From Pseudomonas citrullilanati (GTDB taxonomy: Bacteria; Pseudomonadota; Gammaproteobacteria; Pseudomonadales; Pseudomonadaceae): DNA of 64,000 nt. Positions 51,202 to 59,142 of this stretch are shown here, in pieces. The notes under the pieces are model-generated. The model saw nothing but the letters and a program-made list of their open reading frames with translations, was not told the origin of the DNA and did no database searches. Numbering within the stretch: position 1 is the first letter of the stretch; every line of letters begins with the position of its first letter. The stretch lies in NCBI RefSeq assembly GCF_030580855.1, contig NZ_JAUQOP010000005.1, positions 62,001-126,000 of the forward strand, in the 5' to 3' direction. A program made the translations under genes and the position numbers.

Positions 51202-53640
51202 TTACCATTTGTAATTCACGCTGGCGACGACATTGCGCTGGTCACCGTAGTAGCAATAGAAACCGTCGCAGGTGGACAGGTAGTCCTTGTTGAAGATGTT
51301 CTTGGCGTCCACTGCCACCGTGACCCCTTCGAGGGTCTTGTTCAGACGGCCCAGGTCGTAGTGGGCCGAGGCGTCGTACACGGTGTAGGAGCCGACATGG
51401 CCCCAATCGGTGTTGGTGGTGTTGCCGTAGGTGTCACCGACATAACGCACACCGGCGCCGACCCCGAAGCCATCGAGCGCACCGTTGTGCCAGGTGTAGT
51501 CGGCCCAGGCGGTGGCCTGGTTGCGCGGTACCTGGGCCATGCGCTTGCCTTTCTCGGCGGCGGTGCCCTGGGTGATTTCGCTGTCGTTGTAGGTGTAGGA
51601 ACCGACCAGTTTCAGGTTCTCGGTGACGTCGCCGGAGGCCTCCAGTTCCAGGCCGCGAACCTGAACCTCACCCACCTGGCGGGTGATGTTGTTCTCGGTC
51701 ACGGAGTTGTTCTTCTGGGTCAGGTCGAACACGGCGGCGGTCAGCAGCGTGTTAGTGCCGGGCGGCTGGTATTTGATACCGGCTTCGTATTGCTCGCCCT
51801 CGGTGGGTTTGAACGCCTGGGTGCTGGTGATCACCGAACCGGTTGCCGGCTGGAACGACTGGGCGAAGGAAATGTACGGCGTTATGCCGTTATCGAAGAC
51901 GTAGCTCAGCGCCGCGTTGCCGCTGAATTTCTTGTCGCGCTGGGTGTTGGTGACGTTGTTCTGGTTGTGGAATTCGGTGCCGGTGTGGATCCAGTCTTCA
52001 CGGCCGCCGAGGGTCAGGCGCCAGTTGTCCAGGGCGATCTGGTCCTGGACGTACAGGCCGGTCTGGTTGGTCTTCTGGTTGTAGTCGTACATGGTGAAGA
52101 ACTGGACGTTGGAGACATCCTGCCCGTAGATCGGGTTGTGGATGTTGCTGGTCGGCACGCCGGTCGAGCCCCACTGCCAGCGTGCGTTGCTGTTGGAGCG
52201 CTGGTGATCCAGGCCCAGTAGCACGGTGTGGCTCAGGGCTCCGGTCTGGAAGTCAGCCTGGAAGTTGTTGTCCACGGCGAACTGGCTGATGTCTTCGTCG
52301 ACCACGCTGGCGCTGCGCTGGACGGTGCCATCGGCGCTGACCGATTCGTCGGGGCCCGCCGGCCAGAACTGCCCGCCGGCGGAGATGCCCTGGAATTCCA
52401 GGTCGCTCTTGGTGTAGCGCAGGTTCTGGCGGAACTGCCAGGTGTCGTTCAGGCGGTGTTCGAACGCATAGCCGAGGGCGTAGTAGGTACGGTCGTAGAA
52501 TTCCCAGTCCGGGTCGCCGAGGTTCTTGTGGTGGGAAATCTTGCCCGCTGGCGAGGACAGCTTGGTGCCCTGCAGGGGCAGGAATTGCCCGGTGATCCCG
52601 GTGTCGTCGCGGGTGTACTGGGACAGGAAGGTCAGGCGCGTGTCGTCGTTGATGTTCCACGTCAGGCTGGGGGCGATGTTGTAGCGCTGGTCCGGGATGT
52701 GGTCGACATGGGCATTGCTGTCGCGCACGGTGCCGCTGACCCGATAAAGGAACTGGCCTTCGTCATCGACCTTGCCGGTGCTGTCGAAGTTGATCTGCTT
52801 GTGTTCGTGGCTGCCGGACTGCAATTCGACTTCATGGCTGCTCTCGGCCTGGGGCCGGCGGCTGACCATGTCGAGCATGCCGCCCGGTGGCGTCTGGCCG
52901 TAGATCGACGAGGCCGGGCCACGCAGCACGGCGATGCGTTCCAGGTTCCAGGTCTCGATCTTGGGGGTGACGTAGTTGCCCCGGGGCAAGGGCAGGCCAT
53001 CGAGGAACTGGGTCGGCACGAAGCCGCGCACCAGCAGCCAGTCGTTGCGCGAGTCCGAGCCATAACCGCTGCTCTGCACACCGGCGGTGTAGCGCAGGGC
53101 GTCGTTGAGATTGAGGACGGAGCGGTCTTCCATCTGCTGGCGGGTGACCACCGAGACCGAGCGCGGCAGTTCGACGATCGGTGTATCGGTCTTGGTGCCG
53201 GCGGCTGTGCGGGTGGCGGCATAGCCCTCGGTCGGGCCCCACGCGGTTTCGCTGCTGCCCGCGCCGATCACGCTGGTTTCCGGCAGGGCCATGACCCCTT
53301 CCGGCACGGCCACCAGGCTGTAGGTGCCCGCGCTGCTTTGTTCCAATTGCAGGCCGGTGCCGCGCAGCGCTTCACGCAAGGCGCCGGTGGCGTCGAACTG
53401 GCCCTGCACCGGTGCCGACGTCTTGCCCGACGCCAGGGACGGATTGAGGCTCAGTGCAAGACCGGCCTGGCTGGCGATCTGGTTCAGGGTGCTGGCCAGC
53501 GGGGCGGCGGGCAGGTTGTAGGCACGCAGGCTGGAGGCCTGTTCAGCGGCCAGCAGCGGCCCACTGGCGAGCGGGGCGGCCAAGGCAATGGCGACGGCCA
53601 ACAGGCTGGGGCGCAACAGGGTGTCTAGCGGGCGGGACAT
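51202..53640 (-). CDS. fiuA: TonB-dependent siderophore receptor with signalling domain (ferrichrome type)
   Basis: The 812-residue outer-membrane receptor has a signal peptide (to about 32), an STN signalling domain (about 35-110; LASTLNQIASQAGLALSLNP), a plug (SVVTRQQMEDRSVLNLNDALRY) and a 22-strand barrel ending in aromatic VNYKW. AGGAG lies seven bases before ATG 53640. The STN domain and the FecR/FecI pair upstream indicate cell-surface signalling. I call it FiuA because gene order (receptor, FecR, FecI near creBCD and glcB) follows my recall of PA0470-PA0472; a foxA-like ferrioxamine receptor is the main alternative. Confidence 0.78.
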   Translation of the reverse strand: MSRPLDTLLRPSLLAVAIALAAPLASGPLLAAEQASSLRAYNLPAAPLASTLNQIASQAGLALSLNPSLASGKTSAPVQGQFDATGALREALRGTGLQLEQSSAGTYSLVAVPEGVMALPETSVIGAGSSETAWGPTEGYAATRTAAGTKTDTPIVELPRSVSVVTRQQMEDRSVLNLNDALRYTAGVQSSGYGSDSRNDWLLVRGFVPTQFLDGLPLPRGNYVTPKIETWNLERIAVLRGPASSIYGQTPPGGMLDMVSRRPQAESSHEVELQSGSHEHKQINFDSTGKVDDEGQFLYRVSGTVRDSNAHVDHIPDQRYNIAPSLTWNINDDTRLTFLSQYTRDDTGITGQFLPLQGTKLSSPAGKISHHKNLGDPDWEFYDRTYYALGYAFEHRLNDTWQFRQNLRYTKSDLEFQGISAGGQFWPAGPDESVSADGTVQRSASVVDEDISQFAVDNNFQADFQTGALSHTVLLGLDHQRSNSNARWQWGSTGVPTSNIHNPIYGQDVSNVQFFTMYDYNQKTNQTGLYVQDQIALDNWRLTLGGREDWIHTGTEFHNQNNVTNTQRDKKFSGNAALSYVFDNGITPYISFAQSFQPATGSVITSTQAFKPTEGEQYEAGIKYQPPGTNTLLTAAVFDLTQKNNSVTENNITRQVGEVQVRGLELEASGDVTENLKLVGSYTYNDSEITQGTAAEKGKRMAQVPRNQATAWADYTWHNGALDGFGVGAGVRYVGDTYGNTTNTDWGHVGSYTVYDASAHYDLGRLNKTLEGVTVAVDAKNIFNKDYLSTCDGFYCYYGDQRNVVASVNYKW

Positions 53641-53774
53641 ACGGCGGCTCCTGAATGGAAATATTTCTCAATTGCCTGGGTGCCGGATGAGAATCGAAAA
53701 GTGATAGGGCTGGATGAAAATAATTTGATTCGCTTGGGCTTTCCTGCGGGTCTTTGTGTTGAGGCTGTTGGCCT

Positions 53775-53838
53775 CTTCGCGAGCAAGCCCGCTCCCACAT
53801 GGCAATGTGAACCTGTGGGAGCGGGCTTGCTCGCGAAG
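53775..53838. repeat. REP-type inverted repeat between fecR and receptor genes
   Basis: CTTCGCGAGCAAGCCCGCTC at 53775 and GAGCGGGCTTGCTCGCGAA to 53838. Confidence 0.8.
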
Positions 53839-53862
53839 GCGGCCTGCCTGACGCACGGTCAC

Positions 53863-54837
53863 TCAGGGTTTCGACGCGGCCCTCGGCCCCACCACCACCC
53901 ACCACCGCGTGTGGTGTTCGACCTGCACCGGCAGGGTCGGCAGCAGCGCCGTCAAGGCCAGGTCGGTGTCGTGCAGCGGGAAGCTGCCGGTGATGCGCAG
54001 ATCGGCGACCTGCGGCTCGACGCCCAGGTAGCCGCGCCGGTAGCGTCCCAGCTCGTGCACCAGGTCTTCCAGGCGGGCGTTGTCCACCACCAGCATGCCG
54101 CGGGTCCAGGCGTCGGCGCCGGGGCCCAGGGCCAAGGTCGGGCCGAGGCCGTCGCGGCGCATCAGCACTTGCTGGCCCTCGTGCAAGATCTGTTCTTCGT
54201 CCGTGGCCTGGGGATGCGCCGCCACGGCCGATTGCAACACGCTCAGGCGCGTACCCTGGTCTTCCCGCTTGACCAGGAACCGCGTGCCCAGGGCGCGCAG
54301 GCTGCCTTCGCGGGTTTCGACGATGAATGGGCGCGGGTCGTTGTGGCCGGTTTCCACCAGGATCTCGCCTGCCTGCAGGACGATGCGTCGCTGCCTGGCG
54401 TCGAAGCGCACGTCCAGCGCGCTGTGGGTGTTGAGGTTGATCAGCGTGCCGTCGGCCAGGCGCAGGGTGCGCTGTTCGCCGGTGGCGGTGCGCTGGTCGG
54501 CCAGCCAATAGTCCAGTGACAGGTAGCGATCGGCGGCGAACAGCGTCAGGCCGACCACCGCGACGATGCTGGCCAAGCCGCTGCCGACCTTGCGTAACCG
54601 CCGCCGAACGGCCGCCCGCGATTGCAGCAACGCGGCTCGCGCCGGCCCGCTGGCGACGCTGAAGCGCTGGTCGAGCATGCCCAGTTGGCGCCAGGCGCGG
54701 GCATGTTCTTCATCGGCAGCATGCCAGCGAGCGAAGGCATCGCGTTCCTGGGCACTGCCTGAATCCAGCGCCAGTTGCCAGGCGATGGCGGCGTCCAGCA
54801 CGCGGGCCGACACCGGTTGGCTGGAGAGCGGGTTCAT
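53863..54837 (-). CDS. fiuR: FecR-type anti-sigma/sensor protein
   Basis: The 324-residue product starts MNPLSSQPVSARVLDAAIAWQLALDSG with the cytosolic FecR N-terminus (FARWHAADEEHARAWRQL), one transmembrane helix (VGSGLASIVAVVGLTLFAADRY), and the periplasmic FecR domain (GEQRTLRLADGTLINLNTHSALDV). It relays the signal from the receptor STN domain to the sigma factor. Its start overlaps the sigma-factor stop by four bases. Confidence 0.88.
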   Translation of the reverse strand: MNPLSSQPVSARVLDAAIAWQLALDSGSAQERDAFARWHAADEEHARAWRQLGMLDQRFSVASGPARAALLQSRAAVRRRLRKVGSGLASIVAVVGLTLFAADRYLSLDYWLADQRTATGEQRTLRLADGTLINLNTHSALDVRFDARQRRIVLQAGEILVETGHNDPRPFIVETREGSLRALGTRFLVKREDQGTRLSVLQSAVAAHPQATDEEQILHEGQQVLMRRDGLGPTLALGPGADAWTRGMLVVDNARLEDLVHELGRYRRGYLGVEPQVADLRITGSFPLHDTDLALTALLPTLPVQVEHHTRWWVVVGPRAASKP

Positions 54838-55352
54838 GTCGGCTCGCCATACAGGGCGATGTAGCACTGGCGAATGCCCTGGGCCAGGTATTGCCGCACC
54901 CGCGGCACCGAAACCCCCAGGCGCTGGGCGATCTCGGCGTGACCGAGGCCGTCGAGGCGATTGTAGAGAAACGCTGCGCGGGCCTTGCTCGACAGTTGGC
55001 CGAGCAGGCGGTCGATGTGCTTCAGGTCGTCGAGGATCATCTGCTGCTGCTCCACCGACGGCTGTTCGCTTTCGGGGATCAGCATCAACTCGGTGAGGTA
55101 GGCCTGCTCCAGGGCTGCCCGGCGGAAATGATCGAACAGCAACCCCTTGGCGATGGCCACCAGGAACGCCCGCGGTTCGCGAGGCGTGACCAGTTGCTCG
55201 CGGCCCAGCAGGCGCACGAACGTGTCCTGGCTCAAGTCCTCGGCCCGCTGCGCACACGCCACATTGCGCCGCAACCAGGCCAATAGCCAACCGCGATGGT
55301 CACGGTACAACGCACCAACCAGATCACTGTGAGGGCTAGGAACTGACGACAC
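54834..55352 (-). CDS. fiuI: FecI-type ECF sigma factor
   Basis: The 172-residue protein has region 2 (YRDHRGWLLAWLRRNVACAQRAEDLSQDTFVRLL) and region 4 (LSSKARAAFLYNRLDGLGHAEIAQRLGVSVPRVRQYLAQGI). Start is a GTG (MSSVPSP); no in-frame ATG fits. It should direct transcription of the receptor gene downstream. A Fur-like site lies 21-39 bases upstream. Confidence 0.88.
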   Translation of the reverse strand: MSSVPSPHSDLVGALYRDHRGWLLAWLRRNVACAQRAEDLSQDTFVRLLGREQLVTPREPRAFLVAIAKGLLFDHFRRAALEQAYLTELMLIPESEQPSVEQQQMILDDLKHIDRLLGQLSSKARAAFLYNRLDGLGHAEIAQRLGVSVPRVRQYLAQGIRQCYIALYGEPT

Positions 55353-55372
55353 GGAGCATCACCGACGTTTTA

Positions 55373-55391
55373 AGTAACGAGAATTGTTCGC
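55373..55391 (-). promoter_or_regulatory. Fur-like site upstream of the FecI-type gene
   Basis: On the minus strand GCGAACAATTCTCGTTACT resembles Fur sites of the ATTCTC(A/G)TT type and matches 10 of 19 consensus positions; location at the promoter of an iron-starvation sigma gene supports it. Confidence 0.4.
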
Positions 55392-55465
55392 GATTGTGGC
55401 AGAGGCGGGGGCGGGAAAGCAATTGGCGTTGGTCGGGATGACGAGGCCGGTGTATGGCAACGGCC

Positions 55466-55559
55466 CCTGTGGGAGCGAGCCTGCTCGCGAAGGCAGCGGT
55501 GCAGCGTGGCACGTAGGCTGGCTGGGCCGGCGCTTTCGCGAGCAGGCTCGCTGCCACAA
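55466..55559. repeat. REP-type inverted repeat
   Basis: CCTGTGGGAGCGAGCCTGCTC at 55466 and CGAGCAGGCTCGCTGCCACA to 55559, between the sigma-factor promoter and the exonuclease gene stop. Confidence 0.8.
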
Positions 55560-55569
55560 AGGGGGTTGG

Positions 55570-56277
55570 CTAAATCGACGGCGCCTGCTGTCGCCGCTTC
55601 CATTGACCCAGGCGCTGTTGCAGGGCGAGGGGGCTATTGATCTGTTGCTGGCGGGCGCGGCTGAACAGGATCAGCGCCAGTTCCGCCGTGGCCAGGGCGT
55701 CGGCGCTGGCGTTGTGGCGTTCGTGTACGTGCAGCTTGAACACCTCGATCCAGTCATCCAGGCCGGCTTGGCGCAGGGCTGGCTGGGGGCAAAGCATCGG
55801 GGCCAGGTCCGCGACGTCGAGGAACGGGTGCTGCAAGCGATGGCCCAGGTGGTCCTTCAGCGCGCGCCCGAGCATGTGCGCATCGAAAGGCGAATGGAAC
55901 GCCAGCAACGGGCTGTCGCCGATGTATTCCATGAACGCCAGCAGCGCCTCGGCCGGTTCGCTGCCGGCGGCGATCGCGCTCGGCGCCAGGCCATGGATCA
56001 ACACGCTGGGCCCGAGCTTCTGTTTGTCGCATTGCAAGGTGCGTTCGAACTGCTGGCTGAAATCGATCGCGCCGTCTTCGATGGCCACCGCACCAATGGA
56101 CAGCACCTGGTCCTTGTTCAGATTCAGCCCGGTGGTCTCCAGATCCAGCACCACCCAGCGTTGTTCCCGCAGGCTGCATTCACCCAGGGCGGCGGGTGGT
56201 GGCAGGCTCGCCAGGCGCTGTTGCAAGGCGTCCGGCAAGGGCGGCTGGGCCGGGCGCAGCCAGGAAAACAGGCTCAC
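55570..56277 (-). CDS. DEDD-type 3'-5' exonuclease (DNA polymerase III epsilon-like)
   Basis: A GTG at 56277 overlapping the upstream stop (GTGA) gives 235 residues. It has exonuclease motif I WVVLDLETTGLNLNKDQVLSIGAVAI (about 41-66), motif II LAFHSPFDAHML and motif III HNASADALATAEL. It is shorter than and distinct from DnaQ. Translation coupling with the cNMP/CBS/DUF294 protein points to a joint function; such pairs recur in proteobacteria, but their role is not known to me. Confidence 0.85.
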   Translation of the reverse strand: MSLFSWLRPAQPPLPDALQQRLASLPPPAALGECSLREQRWVVLDLETTGLNLNKDQVLSIGAVAIEDGAIDFSQQFERTLQCDKQKLGPSVLIHGLAPSAIAAGSEPAEALLAFMEYIGDSPLLAFHSPFDAHMLGRALKDHLGHRLQHPFLDVADLAPMLCPQPALRQAGLDDWIEVFKLHVHERHNASADALATAELALILFSRARQQQINSPLALQQRLGQWKRRQQAPSI

Positions 56278-58259
56278 AGCTGATACCTCAGGCTCAGGCT
56301 GCTTTGCAGGCGTTGGGCCTGGCGCAGGGATTCGCGCAGGATGCGTCGGTCCAGGTGGTTGAGGCTGTCGGGGTCGACGCGGTTGGAGTACGGCAGGTTC
56401 TCCCGGGTCTGCAATTGATGCTGCTGCATGCGGGTCTGCTGGATGAAGTGATAGGCCTCTTCGTAGGCTGCGCCGTCGAGGGGTTCGATCACTTGGCGGG
56501 CGACCAGTTGCCGCAAGCGTTCCAGGGTGTTGTTGGCACCGATGCCATTGGCCAGGGCGAGCAAGCGGGCGCCATCGACAAAAGGCGTCAGGCCTTGCAC
56601 CTTGAGGTCGAGGGTGGCCTTCTCGCCATTCTTGCGGCTGAGCACGAACTCCCTGAAGCGTCCCACCGGCGGGCGATGGCGCAGCGCGTTGTCGGCCATC
56701 ATGCGTTGGAACAGGCGGTTGTCGCCTACTTGGTCGAGGATTTGCTGGCGCAGTTGTTCGCAACCTTGCTCATCGCCCCAGACCACCCGCAAGTCGAAAT
56801 AGATGCTCGAGCCCAGCAGGTTTTCCGGCGTCGCCTCGCGAATGAACGCGGCGAAACGCCGGGCCCATTCGGCGCGGGACAGGCACAGTTCGGGGTTGCC
56901 GGCCATGATGTTGCCCTTGCACAGCGTGAAGCCGCACAGGGCCAGGCTCTGGTTGATCTGCTGGGCGATGGGCAGCAGCAGGCCGCGGATCTGCGCCGCG
57001 TGGGCGGCGTCCCGGGCTTCGAACAGGATGCCGTTATCCTGGTCGGTGTGCAGGGTTTGCTCGCGGCGACCCTCACTGCCGAAACACAGCCAGCTGAACG
57101 GCACGCCAGGGTCGCCCTTGTCGGCCAGGGTCAGTTCGATGATCCGGCAAACCGTGTGGTCGTTGAGCAAGGTGATGATGTGGGTGATCTGGGTCGACGA
57201 GGCGCCGTGGGCGAGCATGCGCTCCACCAGTTGGCCGATCTCGCCGCGCAGGGCCACCAGGTTTTCCACCTTGGGTGCGCTGCGGATGGTCCGGGCCAGG
57301 TGCACCAGGTCGACCCGTTGCAGCGAAAACAAGTCGCGCTCGGACACCACGCCACACAGGCGCTGCTCCTTGACCAGGCAGACGTGGGCGATGTGGCGCT
57401 CGGTCATGGCAATCGCGGCATCGAACGCGCTGTGGTCCGGCGAAAGGGAAAACGGCGCCTGGGTCATGTGGCCGGCGATGGCCTGGGCGAAGTCCCCGGC
57501 ACCATCGGCCACCACCTGCCGCAGGTCGCGCAGGGTGAAGATCCCGACCGGTGTCTTCTGTTCGTCCACCACCACGATGCTGCCGACCTGCTGCTCGTGC
57601 ATCAGCTTCACGGCTTCGCGCAACGGCGTGTCGGGGCTGCAGCTCACCGGATGGCGCATCGCCAGTTCGCCCAGGCGCGTATTGAGGGAGTACTGCGTGC
57701 CCAGGGTTTGCGCGGACTTCTGCTGGACCTGCTGGTTGACCTGGTCCAGCAGGCTGCTGACCCCGCGCAGGGCGAAATCGCGAAACGGGCCGGACAGGGC
57801 GAACAGCTTGATGAAGGCCTGCTTGTTCAATTGCAGGCAGAAGGTGTCCTCGCCGGCCCGGTGTTCGGTGCGGGTGGCCCGTTCGCCCAGCAGGGCGGCG
57901 AGGGGGAAGCACTCGCCGGTGGTGATTTCGAAAGTGGTCTCGGTCCCGCCCTTGGCCGAATGGGGACGTTCGCCCACCACCCGGCCCTGCTTGACGATGT
58001 AGAAGTGTTCCACCGGGCCGTCGGCCGGCTTGATGATGGTCTCGCCGGGGGCGTAGAAGCGCAGCAGGCATTGCTCCACCAGGTAAGCCAGGTGGGCATT
58101 TTCCATGTGGTTGAACGGCGGGAAGCGCTGCAGGAACTGCACCGTGCCCTGGATGTTTTGCAACACCGCGGTTTTCCCTGCCTGGATGAAGGCGTCCGCT
58201 TTTTTCATAACCATTACGCAGTCTTTTTCGAATTGTTGTGGTCGGATCTGTTCTCCCAT
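56274..58259 (-). CDS. cNMP-binding / CBS pair / DUF294 nucleotidyltransferase-like protein
   Basis: The 661-residue protein has a cyclic-nucleotide-binding domain (about 40-150; RFYAPGETIIKPADGPVEHFYIVKQG), two CBS domains (about 165-300; VSCSPDTPLREAVKLMHEQQVGSIVVVD and APFSLSPDHSAFDAAIAM), a nucleotidyltransferase-like region FGSEGRREQTLHTDQDNGILF near 392 with the DxD pair, and a C-terminal DUF294_C domain. Regulation by cAMP and adenine nucleotides and transfer of a nucleotidyl group to a partner are inferred from domains only. AGGGG lies six bases before ATG 58259. Overlaps the exonuclease gene by four bases. Confidence 0.85.
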   Translation of the reverse strand: MGEQIRPQQFEKDCVMVMKKADAFIQAGKTAVLQNIQGTVQFLQRFPPFNHMENAHLAYLVEQCLLRFYAPGETIIKPADGPVEHFYIVKQGRVVGERPHSAKGGTETTFEITTGECFPLAALLGERATRTEHRAGEDTFCLQLNKQAFIKLFALSGPFRDFALRGVSSLLDQVNQQVQQKSAQTLGTQYSLNTRLGELAMRHPVSCSPDTPLREAVKLMHEQQVGSIVVVDEQKTPVGIFTLRDLRQVVADGAGDFAQAIAGHMTQAPFSLSPDHSAFDAAIAMTERHIAHVCLVKEQRLCGVVSERDLFSLQRVDLVHLARTIRSAPKVENLVALRGEIGQLVERMLAHGASSTQITHIITLLNDHTVCRIIELTLADKGDPGVPFSWLCFGSEGRREQTLHTDQDNGILFEARDAAHAAQIRGLLLPIAQQINQSLALCGFTLCKGNIMAGNPELCLSRAEWARRFAAFIREATPENLLGSSIYFDLRVVWGDEQGCEQLRQQILDQVGDNRLFQRMMADNALRHRPPVGRFREFVLSRKNGEKATLDLKVQGLTPFVDGARLLALANGIGANNTLERLRQLVARQVIEPLDGAAYEEAYHFIQQTRMQQHQLQTRENLPYSNRVDPDSLNHLDRRILRESLRQAQRLQSSLSLRYQL

Positions 58260-58467
58260 GGTCGACCCCTGGGCGCGGGGTGCCCATTGGACGTAAGTCT
58301 AGGTCGCCCGTGACCGATGGAAATCGTGGAAAAATGCCCCCGTCGGGGCCTTAAAAAATCTTCACTGAATGTTCTTGGAAAAAAATCCGACGAAGTGCAC
58401 ATTGAAGCGCCTTGCAACGATGTCTGACCACTTGCCAAGGGATTGATTCGAGAACGTAGAGAGCACC

Positions 58468-58914
58468 ATGTCCGACCACGATATTTTGAGTGACGCCGAG
58501 CGCGAGGCGCTGAGTGCCGTCATGCTGGAACCCGACCTGCCACCGCAGCGAGTCTTGATCGTCGATGACGACAGGGACGCCCGGGAACTGTTGTCGGAAA
58601 TTCTGGCGCTGGACGGGATTCACTGCATGACCGCCGCCAGCGGCGAAACGGCACTCAAGATGCTGGCAACCAAACCGTCGATCGGCCTGCTGATCACCGA
58701 CCTGCGCATGGGCAATGTCGACGGCCTGGAACTGGTCCGCCTGGTGCGCGAGTCGGAGCGCGCCGAGTTGCCGATCATCTTGGTGTCCGGCGATGCCGAT
58801 GTGAAGGACGCCATCGAAGCCATGCACCTGAGCGTGGTGGATTTCCTGCTCAAGCCCATCGATACGGAAAAGCTGCTGGAGCTGGTCAAGCGGGAGTTGG
58901 GGATGGATCTTTAG
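58468..58914 (+). CDS. Single-domain response regulator (CheY-like)
   Basis: The 148-residue protein is a receiver domain after a 27-residue N-terminal extension. Acidic pocket VDDD (33-35), phospho-acceptor Asp78 in LLITDLRMGNVDG, Ser107 in LVSGDADV and Lys129 in FLLKPID. No output domain, and no kinase gene nearby, so its partner is unknown. GTAGAGAGCACC precedes ATG 58468. Divergent from the cNMP/CBS protein, whose ligand-sensing domains make it a possible functional neighbour. Confidence 0.88.
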   Translation: MSDHDILSDAEREALSAVMLEPDLPPQRVLIVDDDRDARELLSEILALDGIHCMTAASGETALKMLATKPSIGLLITDLRMGNVDGLELVRLVRESERAELPIILVSGDADVKDAIEAMHLSVVDFLLKPIDTEKLLELVKRELGMDL

Positions 58915-58941
58915 GGGGCGTCCCTGCCATGGATGAAACCT

Positions 58942-59048
58942 GTGGCGAGGGGATTTATCCCCGCTGGGCTGCGAAGCGGCCCTCAATGCTGTGCAACGAT
59001 CCGATGGCGAGCGCTTCGCACTCGAACGGGGATAAATCCCCTCGCCAC
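58942..59048. repeat. Long inverted repeat, GTGGCGAGGGGATTTATCCCC family
   Basis: Arms GTGGCGAGGGGATTTATCCC at 58942 and GGGGATAAATCCCCTCGCCAC to 59048; the inner hairpin is reduced in this copy. Confidence 0.8.
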
Positions 59049-59090
59049 GAAAGCATTCCTGTGCGAATAAAACAAAGCATCCATGCAAAT

Positions 59091-59123
59091 AAAAAAGCCC
59101 TGATCGAGCGATCAGGGCTTTTT
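59091..59123. terminator. Bidirectional Rho-independent terminator between receiver gene and glcB
   Basis: AAAAAGCCCTGATC pairs with GATCAGGGCTTTTT around GAGC, flanked by A and T runs on both sides, 20 bases after the glcB stop. Confidence 0.92.
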
Positions 59124-59142
59124 CGTTGCAACTACCGCTCAA

